Notes under the pieces: model-generated
The model's input: the letters and a program-made list of their open reading frames with translations, nothing else
Databases searched by the model: none
What the model was told of the DNA's origin: nothing
Position numbers and translations under genes: made by a program
Part shown: piece by piece, positions 1-7,688 of the stretch
How the letters are laid out: the number at the start of each line of letters is the position of its first letter
Position numbering within the stretch: the stretch's first letter is position 1
Assembly (NCBI RefSeq): GCF_001548475.1
Contig: NZ_LRUJ01000020.1
Coordinates: 1 to 64,000 of the forward strand
Direction of reading: 5' to 3'
Source of the DNA: Bordetella hinzii LMG 13501
GTDB taxonomy: Bacteria > Pseudomonadota > Gammaproteobacteria > Burkholderiales > Burkholderiaceae_B
DNA: 64,000 nt

Positions 1-158
1 AGGTCTTCACCAAGAATGCGGGCATGGACGGGGTCTCCGTCCGGCTCGCTGACTTCCTCGGTCAGGCAGACCGGCACCCAATGGCGCCGCATGAGCTGGC
101 CCATGGCCGCGTCGCCCTCGACACGGCAAAGCAGCTCGTTTTCTTCCTTCGTCAACAT
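1..158 (-). CDS. Rieske-type ring-hydroxylating oxygenase large subunit, N-terminal part
   Basis: Only the first 52 residues lie in the window; the gene runs off the left edge. The start is the ATG at 158-156, preceded by a good ribosome site (GAGGAG, about 5 bases upstream). The peptide opens MLTKEENELLCRVEGD and continues GQLMRRHWVPVCLTEEV, the usual opening of phthalate 4,5-dioxygenase-like alpha subunits, just before the Rieske [2Fe-2S] domain. The Rieske Cys/His ligands and the iron site are outside the window, so the family call rests on the N-terminus alone. It has its own strong promoter at 210-239, which closely resembles the promoter of the neighbouring Bug gene, so the two are probably co-regulated. 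The substrate cannot be read from what is visible; an aromatic acid or ether is usual for the family. Confidence 0.75.
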   Translation of the reverse strand, partial: MLTKEENELLCRVEGDAAMGQLMRRHWVPVCLTEEVSEPDGDPVHARILGED

Positions 159-209
159 AGTTACTCCTCGGCTCCCACATCCGCCGCGCCCGCGGCCTGC
201 TTTTCCGGA

Positions 210-239
210 ATTATATTAGATCTCTAAGTATTTTTTCAA
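210..239 (-). promoter_or_regulatory. Promoter with internal palindrome for the Rieske oxygenase gene
   Basis: On the minus strand -35 TTGAAA (239-234) and -10 TATAAT (215-210) are separated by 18 bases. The spacer contains the palindrome TTAGA-N2-TCTAA (216-227), exactly where a repressor would block RNA polymerase. The predicted transcript start is near 203, about 45 bases before the ATG. Confidence 0.65.
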
Positions 240-248
240 TGCGCCAGG
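213..248. repeat. Direct repeat copy 1 (duplicated promoter/operator block)
   Basis: A 36-base block that recurs at 1386-1420 with one single-base gap and a few changes in the operator centre. It covers the operator, the spacer, the -35 box and about 9 bases upstream of it. Confidence 0.8.
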
Positions 249-277
249 CCGCCGCGCCGCGTCGAAGGGCGCGCGCC

Positions 278-1291
278 TTAATCGGCCTTGATGGCGGCGG
301 CCTTGATCGCGCTCTGGTAGCGCTGGGTTTCGGCATCGATGGCCCGCCCATAATCGGCGGATCCGCCGCCGATAGGCTCGATGCCCAGGGTGTTGAACTG
401 CTTCACGACGGCAGGATCCTGGACCGCCTTGGCCAGCTCGCGCGACACCTTTTGCACCGCATAGTCCGGCACGCCGGTCGCGGCCAGCGCGCCCACCGTG
501 ACCGCGAAATCGAATCCCGGGACGATCTCGGCGATGGCCGGAATCTCGGGCGCCAGCGACGAACGCTTGCCGGCATTCGTGGCGAGAATCTTGACCTGGC
601 CTTTCTCCGCGAAACCGGACAGCGAGGGCAACGCCGCGAACACCACATCCACCTGATTGCCGACCATGGCTGGCACGGACTGCCCGGAGCCCCGGAACGG
701 AACATGGGTCATCTTGGTGCCCAGCGCCACATTCAGGGCTTCCATGGTCAGGTGATGGGAGCTGCCCACGCCGGACGATCCATAGTTGATCGCCGCGGAC
801 TTCGCCTTCGCGCGGTCGACGAACTCGGCCAGGGAGTTGATCTTCGTCTGTGCGCTCGTGGCCAGGAACAGCGGCGAGGTCGCGATCAAGGACACCGGAA
901 CGAAATCCCGCTTCGGGTCGTAGGAGAGATCTTTGTACAGGGACGGGTTGATCGACATCATCGAGCCGTCGGTGACCAGATAGGTGTAACCGTCACGCGC
1001 GCTCCCGGTGAGCGCCTGGGCGGCCACCACGCCGTTGGCGCCCGGCTTGTTCTCCACGACGACAGGCTGGCCGAGCGAAATGGTCAGCCGCTGCGCGACC
1101 ACCCGCGCGACCGTATCCGGCAGACCGCCAGCGGCATAGGGAACAATGAAGCGAATCGCATGCGAAGGAAATTTCGAGGCGTCCTCCGACGCCGCGGCGG
1201 CTTGCGGCAAGACCAGGCAGGCCGCGGCCAGCCCGGATGCGAAAACGGCGTGAGTACAGGCGCGGCGCGCGCCGGCGGGAATCTCGAACAT
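278..1291 (-). CDS. Bug-family (TctC-like) periplasmic solute-binding receptor
   Basis: This 337-residue protein belongs to the Bordetella uptake gene family: periplasmic receptors for carboxylates or related small molecules, sometimes working with TctAB membrane partners. Residues 1-34 form a signal peptide with an AAAA cleavage region. The mature part begins with the family pattern FPSHAIRFIVPYAAGG followed by TVARVVAQRL, then VVVENKPGANG and later VPFRGSGQSVPAM. Length is normal. The ATG at 1291 follows GGAGA at good spacing. No TctA or TctB genes are in view; such orphan receptors are typical of Bordetella. Its promoter (1383-1411) is a near duplicate of the Rieske oxygenase promoter, so it may take up that enzyme's substrate. 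The ligand is unknown. Confidence 0.9.
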   Translation of the reverse strand: MFEIPAGARRACTHAVFASGLAAACLVLPQAAAASEDASKFPSHAIRFIVPYAAGGLPDTVARVVAQRLTISLGQPVVVENKPGANGVVAAQALTGSARDGYTYLVTDGSMMSINPSLYKDLSYDPKRDFVPVSLIATSPLFLATSAQTKINSLAEFVDRAKAKSAAINYGSSGVGSSHHLTMEALNVALGTKMTHVPFRGSGQSVPAMVGNQVDVVFAALPSLSGFAEKGQVKILATNAGKRSSLAPEIPAIAEIVPGFDFAVTVGALAATGVPDYAVQKVSRELAKAVQDPAVVKQFNTLGIEPIGGGSADYGRAIDAETQRYQSAIKAAAIKAD

Positions 1292-1382
1292 GGTTGTCTC
1301 CGTTTTTTTAGATTCACGCTCCCGAACCGCCGTTGCGGCGCAATGGGCCTGCGATCGCGCCAGGCAAGAACGTGTGCGAAAA

Positions 1383-1411
1383 ATAATATTAGAGACCTAA
1401 GTATTTTTCAA
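1383..1411 (-). promoter_or_regulatory. Promoter with internal palindrome for the Bug receptor gene
   Basis: Minus strand: -35 TTGAAA (1411-1406), 17-base spacer, -10 TATTAT (1388-1383). The spacer holds TTAGAGACCTAA (1389-1400), a one-mismatch version of the palindrome in the Rieske oxygenase promoter. The predicted start near 1376 leaves a leader of about 85 bases. Confidence 0.6.
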
Positions 1412-1420
1412 TGCGCCAGG
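1386..1420. repeat. Direct repeat copy 2 (duplicated promoter/operator block)
   Basis: Second copy of the block at 213-248, in the same orientation relative to the downstream gene. Confidence 0.8.
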
Positions 1421-1532
1421 GCGCGCCGGACTTGAGGGCTTTCCCTGAGCTGCGCGGCGGCGCTGCCCTCAGGTGAAATTTCGGCTCGTGGCGCCACGCG
1501 AAAAGTTATGGTCCGCGTCCCGGCTCGGCCCC

Positions 1533-1569
1533 AAAAAAAGAACCGGGTCCGATGTGCCATCGGACCCGG
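1533..1569 (-). terminator. Rho-independent terminator reading leftward
   Basis: A 12-base perfect stem (1543-1554 with 1558-1569, loop TGC) is followed on the minus strand by seven T residues (1539-1533). There is no T tract on the plus side. It would end transcripts arriving from the GntR gene at 1894, leaving a 3' UTR of about 325 bases that runs antisense to the small gene at 1715-1873. Confidence 0.8.
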
Positions 1570-1714
1570 GCCTTGGAATCCCGCTGCGCGAAGTACACTA
1601 GCACTCGCTGAAATCGGGTGGGCGCCGGTCGCGGCCTCATGGCTGCCGATCGTTTACCCTTGCCTCGCCCAAGAGTGGCAACTGAAGCTGCTGGCGCAGC
1701 GTTTTGAGGAAATG

Positions 1715-1873
1715 ATGAATTTTTGGGTTCCTGTCGTCTTCGGCGCGTTCAAGCTTATCGTGTTGGGCACCTTCATGTTTCTCGCCATCAAGTCCCACCA
1801 CGATGGAGAAAAGGCGGAGAAGGCGAAGCAGAAGGAGATGATGGCCCGTCAGGAGTCCGGCGGAGCCGCTTGA
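1715..1873 (+). CDS. Small single-span membrane protein, unknown function
   Basis: A 52-residue protein. GAGGA at 1706-1710 lies 4 bases before the ATG at 1715; another ATG directly precedes it at 1712. The sequence starts MNFWVPVVFGAFKLIVLGTF and continues into one hydrophobic helix (about residues 3-24), followed by a charged, lysine-rich tail (DGEKAEKAKQKEMMARQ). I do not recognise a family. It sits alone on the plus strand between minus-strand genes, and the presumed 3' UTR of the GntR gene is antisense to it. The in-frame extension back to 1508 is unlikely. Confidence 0.55.
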   Translation: MNFWVPVVFGAFKLIVLGTFMFLAIKSHHDGEKAEKAKQKEMMARQESGGAA

Positions 1874-1893
1874 CGAGCCCGGGATGGCCGGGC

Positions 1894-2670
1894 TCAGCCC
1901 AGGCCCAGCATGTCGGCCAGGCTGAGCTCGGGCTGCGTCTCCACCAACTGGATGTGCGACTCGAGCTGGCGCAGATGCAGATCCATTTCGGCCACCGCTT
2001 CGGCCACGCGGCCCTGCTCGAGGAAGTCGACCACGCGAGCATGTTCGTCGTGTTCGCAGGTGGCGTTTCCCGGCGGCTGGAAGATCGCCACCACCAATGA
2101 GCAACGCGAGATGATCTCGGCCAGGTAGCGCGCCAGGATCGGGTTGCGCGACAGCTCACCCAGGCGCAGGTGAAAAGCGCTCGCCAGGCGCGCCCATTCC
2201 GTCTGGGGATAGTCGTGCATGGCGCGGTGCTCGTCGCGCAACTGGCGCCGCAGCGAAGCGAAGTCGGCCCGGCTGGCGGACTGCGCCACCAGCGGCAGGA
2301 TGGCCGCTTCGAGGGCACGGCGCGCCTCGAACAGCATGCCGACCTCTTCACGGGTGGGCATCGCCACGATCGCGCCCCGGTTGGGCCGCAGTTCCACCAC
2401 ATGATCATGCGCCAGGCGCTGCAAGGCCTTCTGCACCGCGCTGCGGCCCACGCCGAACAGTTCGCACAAGGCCGCCTCGGGCAGCTTGGTGCCTGGGCGC
2501 AGGCGCTGGCTCATCACCCCTGTCACCACCGACTGGTAGATCCGGGTTTCCGCATCTTCGGGATGGCCGCTGTCGGCGGGCGCCAGCGCACCCGGGCGCA
2601 CCTTGGGCCGGCCGCGCGGCGCGGCGCGCGTGGCCGGGCCGGTGGAAAAAGGAGAGGCTGCTTTTTTCAT
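1894..2670 (-). CDS. GntR-family transcriptional regulator, FCD subfamily
   Basis: 258 residues. After a basic, proline-rich tail come the GntR winged helix (about 43-105, with GTKLPEAALCELFGVGRSAVQKALQRL) and an all-helical FCD ligand domain (about 112-235). The domain carries FHLRLGELSRNP, EHDEHARVVD and MDLHLRQLE, whose histidines and aspartates normally form a metal/ligand pocket for carboxylates. The gene lies 47 bases after the amidase stop and is probably the last gene of that set. It is the only regulator near the duplicated TTAGA-N2-TCTAA operators at 216 and 1389, so it is the best candidate to bind them. I saw no such operator in front of its own operon. The ribosome site is weak. 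Confidence 0.88.
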   Translation of the reverse strand: MKKAASPFSTGPATRAAPRGRPKVRPGALAPADSGHPEDAETRIYQSVVTGVMSQRLRPGTKLPEAALCELFGVGRSAVQKALQRLAHDHVVELRPNRGAIVAMPTREEVGMLFEARRALEAAILPLVAQSASRADFASLRRQLRDEHRAMHDYPQTEWARLASAFHLRLGELSRNPILARYLAEIISRCSLVVAIFQPPGNATCEHDEHARVVDFLEQGRVAEAVAEMDLHLRQLESHIQLVETQPELSLADMLGLG

Positions 2671-2717
2671 GACGGTTTCGTCAGGCGCGAGGCGGGCCCA
2701 CGCCGGTTGCGGGCTGC

Positions 2718-3974
2718 TTATTTTGCCATTGCCGCCAGCGCGGCGGATGACCGGGTTTCGGTGCCGATGGCCGCGAGCTGGCGGCCCACCTCCACGGCGA
2801 GGCGGATCAGCGCCAGATCGCTGCCCGCCGGACCGAGCAGCGACACACCCGCCGGCAGCCCGTCGGCTCCGGCGAAGGGGATGTTCACCTGCGGCAGTCC
2901 GGCCAGGCCCGCGATCGAGGTGATGCGAAAAGTATTGGCGCGAATCTGATCCACGGTGACCGGGTCGGCGGTGCGCGATATCGCCACGCTCGAGGCCGAA
3001 GGCAACACTGCGACCGTACCCCGGCCCAGCAGCGCATGGATCTGCGCGCGCAACCGTGCCCGCTGCGCGCCGGCCTGCGCGGCGGCCTGCGCGCTGACGG
3101 CGGCCGCCATCTTCCAGCGGCCCGCCACGGCCGCGCCGAACGTGGGCTGGACGCGGGTGATCCAATCGCCGTGCGTCTGCCAGGCGTCATAGGCCGACAC
3201 CGTCACGTAGGTCTGGCGCCATTGTTCCAGGTCCGTATCCGAGGCCGGCGCGTGGGCGACCGGCAGGCCCAGCCCGGCTTCGAGCGCCTGCGTCACGGCG
3301 CGCAGCAGCGGCTGGAACACCGCATCGGCCTGGAGGCAGGCATCGCTCAATACCACGGCCGACGTCCACGCCAAGCCGGCCGGCTCGGGCAGCAAGGTCT
3401 GGCCGACGCGCTCGAACAAGCCGGCGTCGGCGGCCAGCCAGGTCACGGTGTCGAACAGCGGCGAGAGCGGCACCATATGCTCGGCGCTGACCAGGCCATG
3501 CGTGGTGCGCAACCCCCAAAGTCCGCAATAGCTGGCCGGCACCCGCGTCGAGCCGCCGGTATCGGTGCCCAGCGCGAAGTCGACCAGGCCCGCGGCCACC
3601 GCCGCGGCCGAGCCGCTGGACGAGCCGCCCGGCACTCGGTCGGGCGCGCGCGTGTTGAGCGGGGTGCCGTAATGCACGTTCTCGCCCTGGATGCTGTAGG
3701 CCAGTTCGTCGGTGATGGTCTTGCCGTGCAGTTCCGCGCCCGCCGCGAGCAGACGCGAGACGACGGGACTGGTGGCGATGGCCGGCGCATGGCTGGCAAG
3801 CCAGTCAGGGTTGCCGGCGCCGGTGGTGTGGCCGGCCACGTCGAAGAGGTCCTTCGCGGCAAAGCGCAGGCCATCGAGCGGGCCCGTTCCCGTGGGCGCC
3901 AGGCGGAACCGGCCGTGCGGCACCCAGGCGCCGGCGGTGTCGGTAAAGGGCAGGCCGGATTGAGGCTGGGTCAT
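2718..3974 (-). CDS. Amidase (amidase-signature family)
   Basis: A 418-residue amidase-signature enzyme that hydrolyses a carboxamide to carboxylate and ammonia with a Ser-cisSer-Lys triad. Lys41 lies in FAAKDLFD, the cis-serine region in GGSSSGSA (about 117-123) and the nucleophile region in GTDTGGSTR with Ser142. Length is slightly short for the family, which often has 450-500 residues, but the catalytic core is intact. The start codon overlaps the stop of the preceding deacetylase gene as ATGA (3971-3974), so the two are translationally coupled. In this context it may hydrolyse the half-amide produced by the ring-opening neighbour; that is inference. The exact substrate cannot be read from sequence. 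Confidence 0.9.
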   Translation of the reverse strand: MTQPQSGLPFTDTAGAWVPHGRFRLAPTGTGPLDGLRFAAKDLFDVAGHTTGAGNPDWLASHAPAIATSPVVSRLLAAGAELHGKTITDELAYSIQGENVHYGTPLNTRAPDRVPGGSSSGSAAAVAAGLVDFALGTDTGGSTRVPASYCGLWGLRTTHGLVSAEHMVPLSPLFDTVTWLAADAGLFERVGQTLLPEPAGLAWTSAVVLSDACLQADAVFQPLLRAVTQALEAGLGLPVAHAPASDTDLEQWRQTYVTVSAYDAWQTHGDWITRVQPTFGAAVAGRWKMAAAVSAQAAAQAGAQRARLRAQIHALLGRGTVAVLPSASSVAISRTADPVTVDQIRANTFRITSIAGLAGLPQVNIPFAGADGLPAGVSLLGPAGSDLALIRLAVEVGRQLAAIGTETRSSAALAAMAK

Positions 3975-4909
3975 GCAAGGGTCTCCTTGGCGCGGGAAAG
4001 CCTATCGGCGTGGGCGCAGATCGCGCCCGGGGTGGTGAACCAGACATCGCCGCGGTCGCGGTGGGCGGCGATGTGCGTAAGCGCGCGGCGCAGGTGACGC
4101 AGCCGATACGGCTGGCCCACGAGATAGGGATGCAGGGCGATGCCCATGACCAGCGGCTGCCGCCGTGACTGCTCGAGCATCTCGTCGAAGTTGTCGATGA
4201 TGAGCTGGGCGAAATCCTTGCCGTCCATCTGGCGCGCCACGATCATGGGGATGTCGTTGACTTCCTGCGGATACGGCACCGACCACAGCGGCGCGGCGCA
4301 GCGGGTGCGCAGCGCAATCGGCTGGTCGTCGTGGCACCAGTTAAGCGTATAGCGGTAGCCCGTTTCGGCCAGCAGGTCGCAGGTGAGCGGCGACTCGGCG
4401 ATCCAGGGCGAGAGCCAGCCGGCGGGGCGGCTGCCTGTGCGGGCGGCGAAACGCTGCGCGCAGTGTTCCAGCAGCGCGCGCTCGGTGGCCTCATCGTAGC
4501 CGCCCTGGTGCTCGGCGTTGGTATGGCCATGGGCGATCAATTCGTCGCCGCGCGCCACGCAGGCGTCGATGAGCTCGGGGCAATGATCCAGGATGGCGGT
4601 GTTGGCGATCACCCCGGCGGGCAGACCCAGCGCGTCGAACAGCTCCAGGCAGCGCCACGCGCCGACCCGGTTACCGTATTCGCGCCAGGCGTAGTTCAGC
4701 ACGTCAGGCTCGCCGAAGCTGGCGCCCAGCCGGGCGCCCAAGCCCGCGCCGTAGGCAAAATGCTCGATATTGAAACCCAGGTAGACCGCCAGGCGCGCGC
4801 CTTGAGGCCAGGCATAGTCGGCGCGGCCATGGATGGGCGAGTAGTCGAAGCGGCCGTGCGTGGGCAAGGGGCCGAAGCGCCCGGCGTCGGAAACGGAAGG
4901 CGCGCTCAT
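3971..4909 (-). CDS. Polysaccharide-deacetylase-fold hydrolase, PuuE/cyclic-imidase type
   Basis: 312 residues of the NodB/polysaccharide deacetylase fold, in the branch that includes allantoinase PuuE and cyclic imide hydrolases rather than sugar deacetylases. Visible signs are RLAVYLGFNIEHF, the NYAWREYGNRVG block, ANTAILDHCPELI, HGHTN (about 153-157) and the C-terminal IALHPYLVGQPYRLRHLRRAL. I chose the ATG at 4909 because it overlaps the previous gene's stop as ATGA, and the extension upstream reads as shadow sequence. Members open cyclic ureides or imides, or act on related C-N bonds. The downstream amidase and the nitrogen-type control of the neighbouring transporter fit an imide, ureide or amide catabolic role. 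Which substrate is unknown. Confidence 0.82.
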   Translation of the reverse strand: MSAPSVSDAGRFGPLPTHGRFDYSPIHGRADYAWPQGARLAVYLGFNIEHFAYGAGLGARLGASFGEPDVLNYAWREYGNRVGAWRCLELFDALGLPAGVIANTAILDHCPELIDACVARGDELIAHGHTNAEHQGGYDEATERALLEHCAQRFAARTGSRPAGWLSPWIAESPLTCDLLAETGYRYTLNWCHDDQPIALRTRCAAPLWSVPYPQEVNDIPMIVARQMDGKDFAQLIIDNFDEMLEQSRRQPLVMGIALHPYLVGQPYRLRHLRRALTHIAAHRDRGDVWFTTPGAICAHADRLSRAKETLA

Positions 4910-5334
4910 GCTTCGGCCAGCCCCGCGCGCACCAGCAGCCATTCGGCGCTGTCGTTCCAGACGTCCATCTCTGTGATCAGACCGGCGCGAACGACATAGC
5001 GGTCGACGTACCGGTTGCCCTCGAACGGAGTGCCGTCGAGCCATTCGCCGTGGAGCGTGCCGCGGTTGTACACCACCGCGTGCTCGAACGTTGCTCCCGC
5101 AACCACATCGGTGGATTCAAAGCGCTTTTTCACCCACTTGTAGCGCGAGGCGTTGAAGGCGGTGCATTCGCCCGGGTCGCGCATTTCACGTCCGCCCGTG
5201 AAACGGATACGCAGCGCCGGACTCACATAGCGGCGCGCGCCCTCGGGATCGGGCTTCATCAGCGTGGCGAGGTAGGCGTCGACGATCGCGCCGGGGTCCG
5301 CGGCGTCGCTGTTCCAGTTTGGTGCGGTGTGCAT
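4906..5334 (-). CDS. NTF2/SnoaL-like protein
   Basis: 142 residues with the cone-shaped NTF2-like fold pattern: an N-terminal helix (DPGAIVDAYLATLMKPD), then YVSPALRIRFTGGREM, KKRFESTDVV, FEHAVVYNRGTLHGEWLDGTPFEGNRYVDRYVV and MDVWNDSAEWLL. Such proteins bind small molecules and often act as minor isomerases, hydratases or partner proteins in catabolic operons. It is the first gene of the minus-strand set, with GGGAG before the ATG at 5334, and its stop overlaps the deacetylase start. It may help bind or isomerise the pathway substrate; the sequence does not say more. Confidence 0.75.
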   Translation of the reverse strand: MHTAPNWNSDAADPGAIVDAYLATLMKPDPEGARRYVSPALRIRFTGGREMRDPGECTAFNASRYKWVKKRFESTDVVAGATFEHAVVYNRGTLHGEWLDGTPFEGNRYVDRYVVRAGLITEMDVWNDSAEWLLVRAGLAEA

Positions 5335-5350
5335 CGTTTGCTCCCATGAG

Positions 5351-5367
5351 TGCACTGTTTCTGTGCG
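5351..5367. promoter_or_regulatory. NtrC-like enhancer site
   Basis: TGCAC-N7-GTGCG matches the NtrC binding pattern (TGCAC-N7-GTGCA) except for the last base. It lies about 185 bases upstream of the sigma-54 promoter at 5537-5553, a usual enhancer distance, and just upstream of the NTF2-like gene start. Confidence 0.5.
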
Positions 5368-5536
5368 TTCGGGTTTGACGGAAAGAGACTCGCGGCATGC
5401 CGTCGACAGCGCGGCGAGACCTTTTTTCCCGTCAATGGACCGATTAATTGTCGGCAATAAATGCAATGGATTGCCGTCAAAAACACCCAGGTACACAAGC
5501 AAACCCTGTGCCAGGATTCGCAACCAAAAACAGACA

Positions 5537-5553
5537 CTGGCATGGCTTTTGCT
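5537..5553 (+). promoter_or_regulatory. Sigma-54 (-24/-12) promoter of the ABC importer operon
   Basis: CTGGCATG followed by GCTT and TTGCT matches the consensus YTGGCAYGR-N3-TTGCW, with exactly 10 bases between the GG (5539-5540) and GC (5551-5552) doublets. The predicted start near 5564 gives a leader of about 45 bases to the ATG at 5609. Sigma-54 promoters need an activator; an NtrC-like site lies upstream. Confidence 0.72.
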
Positions 5554-5608
5554 TGAAGCGGGACAGTGGCCGATACGCCTGCCGTCACCAACCCTTCGGG
5601 AGAACTCC

Positions 5609-6793
5609 ATGTCTCGTCTGTCTCGCCGTACCTTTGTTTGCACCGCAATCGCCCTGCTGAGCGCCGGTCTCGGCCCGCAGGCCATCGCCGCCGAGCCGAT
5701 CAAGATCGGCCTGATCACCGCGCTGTCGGGCCAGTCGGCGCTGGCCGGCGAAGCCATCTCGCGCGGCATGCTGGTGGCGATCGACGAAATCAATGCCAAG
5801 GGCGGCCTGCTCGGCGGCCGTAAGCTTGAGCTGGTGCGCCGCGACGACGAGGCCAACCCGGCCAAGGGCGTGGTGGCCGCGCGCGAGCTGATCTACAAGG
5901 AGAAGGTGGCGGTGATCTTCGGCGGGCTGGACACGCCGGTGTCCATGGCCATCGTGCCGCTGGTGAACCAGGCCAAGGTGCCGTTCATGGGCCCCTGGGC
6001 CGCCGGCACGCCGATCACCAAGAACGGCGCCAATCCCAACTACGTTTTCCGCGTTTCCGCCGTGGACGAGATCGTCGATGCGGGCATGGTCGAGTATGCG
6101 CAGAAGCACTTCAAGACGTCGAAGTTCGGCCTCATCATGGTCAACAATCCCTGGGGCGAATCCAACGAGAAGGGGCTGGTGGCCGCGCTTGCCGCCAAGG
6201 GCATGAAGCCGGTCGGCAGCGAGAAATTCGAGGGCAGCGATGTCGACGTGGTGCCTCAGCTCACCCGGCTGAAGGCCGCCGGCGCGGACACGCTGTTCAT
6301 GGTGGGCAACGTCGGCCCGTCGGCCCAGGTCGTGAAGTCGCTCGACCGCATGGGCTGGAAAGTGCCGGTAGTGTCGCACTGGGGCCCCGCGGGCGGCCGC
6401 TTCACCGAGCTGGCCGGCCCCAATGCCAAGGAGGTGCATTTCGTCCAGACCTACAGTTTCTTCGGCAAGCAGTCGCCGGTCGGCGAGAAAGTCATCGCCG
6501 CGCTCAAGGCCAAGTATCCCGACGTGAAGGGCCCGGAGAACATCACTCCGGCCGTGGGTGTGGCCAATGCCTATGACGCGATGCAGCTCACCGCGCTGGC
6601 CATCGAGCGCGCGGGCTCGACCGACGGCGATGCGATCCGCCAGGGTTTCTACAAGATCGACAGCTACGACGGCCTGATCAAGCAATACCAACAGCCCTTC
6701 ACGCCTGCCGTGCATGACGCGCTCACCGCGAAGGACTATGTCTGGGCGCAGTTCATCGACAACCGCATCCTGCCCGTCGGGCTGGCGCAATAA
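5609..6793 (+). CDS. Branched-chain-type ABC transporter substrate-binding protein
   Basis: 394 residues of the LivJ/AmiC-like type I periplasmic binding family. Residues 1-28 are a signal peptide (RRTFVCTAIALLSAGLGPQAIAA). The mature protein starts EPIKIGLITALSGQSALAGE, followed by DEINAKGGLLGGRKLELV and NPAKGVVAARELI. The ATG follows GGGAG at good spacing. It leads an operon with one separate permease and a permease-ATPase-ATPase fusion. Family ligands include branched-chain amino acids, amides, urea and aromatic acids. The divergent amidase/deacetylase genes and the sigma-54 promoter favour a nitrogenous ligand, which is inference. Confidence 0.93.
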   Translation: MSRLSRRTFVCTAIALLSAGLGPQAIAAEPIKIGLITALSGQSALAGEAISRGMLVAIDEINAKGGLLGGRKLELVRRDDEANPAKGVVAARELIYKEKVAVIFGGLDTPVSMAIVPLVNQAKVPFMGPWAAGTPITKNGANPNYVFRVSAVDEIVDAGMVEYAQKHFKTSKFGLIMVNNPWGESNEKGLVAALAAKGMKPVGSEKFEGSDVDVVPQLTRLKAAGADTLFMVGNVGPSAQVVKSLDRMGWKVPVVSHWGPAGGRFTELAGPNAKEVHFVQTYSFFGKQSPVGEKVIAALKAKYPDVKGPENITPAVGVANAYDAMQLTALAIERAGSTDGDAIRQGFYKIDSYDGLIKQYQQPFTPAVHDALTAKDYVWAQFIDNRILPVGLAQ

Positions 6794-6809
6794 GCGGGCG
6801 GAGAACACG

Positions 6810-7688
6810 ATGCAGTTGCTGGCGGCGCTGATCAGCGGCCTGGGCCTGGGAAGCATGTATGGCCTCATGGCCCTGGGTTTCCACATCACCTATTCGGTCT
6901 CGGGGACCGTCAACTTTGCCCAGGGCAGTTCGATGATGCTGGGCGCGGTGCTTTGCTTCACCTTCGCCCAGACGCTGGGCTGGGGCATGGCGCCGGCCAT
7001 TCTCCTCGCGCTGGTCTGCTGCGCGCTCTACGGCCTGGTGGTGGAGTTCGTCGTGGTGCGCCCGTTCGCCTCGCGCGGCTCGAATGCCTGGCTCATGTCC
7101 ACGGTCGCGCTCGGCATCGTGCTCGACAACGTGGTCATGCATACCTTCGGCAAGGAGCCCCGCAGCCTGCCGTCGCCGCTGGCCTTGGCGCCCATCGAGA
7201 TCGCCGGACTGGGACTGGGGGTGTATCCGCTGCAACTGTTGATCCCGCTGCTCGGCCTCGCGCTGGCGGCGGTACTGCATCGGGTCGCTCGCCGCACGCG
7301 CTGGGGCACGGCGCTCCTGGCGGTGGTGCAGAATCGTGATGCCGCGCGCCTGATGGGCATCCCGATCAAGCGCGCCGTCGCCGCCGCCTTCGCCCTGTCG
7401 ACGCTGTTCGCGGGCGTGGCTGGGATCCTGATCGCGCCGCTGTTCAACGTCAGTGCCGACATGGGCACGCTGTTCGGCCTGAAGGCCTTTGCGGTGGCGA
7501 TCCTGGGCGGCATCGCTTCGGCCTGGGGCGTGATGCTGGCCGGCCTGATCTTCGGCATCGCCGAGGCGCTGGTCACGGTCATGCTGGGCTCGGGCTACAC
7601 CCAGATCATCACGTTCGCCCTGGTCATCGCGGTGCTCGCCGCGCGGCCCAATGGCCTGTTCGGACGGGCCGAGGTCAAAAAAGTATGA
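6810..7688 (+). CDS. Branched-chain-type ABC transporter permease, LivH type
   Basis: 292 residues with about eight hydrophobic segments, including the family's opening LISGLGLGSMYGLMALGFHI and the SVSGTVNFAQGSSMMLGAV block. It forms the inner-membrane channel together with the permease half of the fusion protein downstream. The ATG at 6810 lies 16 bases after the receptor stop. Its end overlaps the start of the fusion gene by four bases (ATGA at 7685-7688), so translation is coupled. Confidence 0.93.
   Translation: MQLLAALISGLGLGSMYGLMALGFHITYSVSGTVNFAQGSSMMLGAVLCFTFAQTLGWGMAPAILLALVCCALYGLVVEFVVVRPFASRGSNAWLMSTVALGIVLDNVVMHTFGKEPRSLPSPLALAPIEIAGLGLGVYPLQLLIPLLGLALAAVLHRVARRTRWGTALLAVVQNRDAARLMGIPIKRAVAAAFALSTLFAGVAGILIAPLFNVSADMGTLFGLKAFAVAILGGIASAWGVMLAGLIFGIAEALVTVMLGSGYTQIITFALVIAVLAARPNGLFGRAEVKKV

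Larger units (their letters stand above)
1292..1714. other. Non-coding region between Bug gene and small membrane protein gene
   Basis: This 423-base stretch holds the Bug promoter and operator (1383-1411) and a strong minus-strand terminator (1533-1569). An open frame enters it from 1508 in phase with the small membrane protein gene, but it has no ribosome site and low-complexity content, so I do not call it coding. I saw no other feature. Confidence 0.6.

Noticed and set aside
1508-1714. Upstream extension of the small membrane protein
   Set aside because: It starts with GTP-binding-free, low-complexity sequence, runs through the terminator stem and has no ribosome site; the start at 1715 has GAGGA.
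5462-5476. A second sigma-54-like element on the minus strand for the NTF2-like operon
   Set aside because: The GG and GC doublets are 9 bases apart instead of 10, and the -24 box is poor, so I do not call it.
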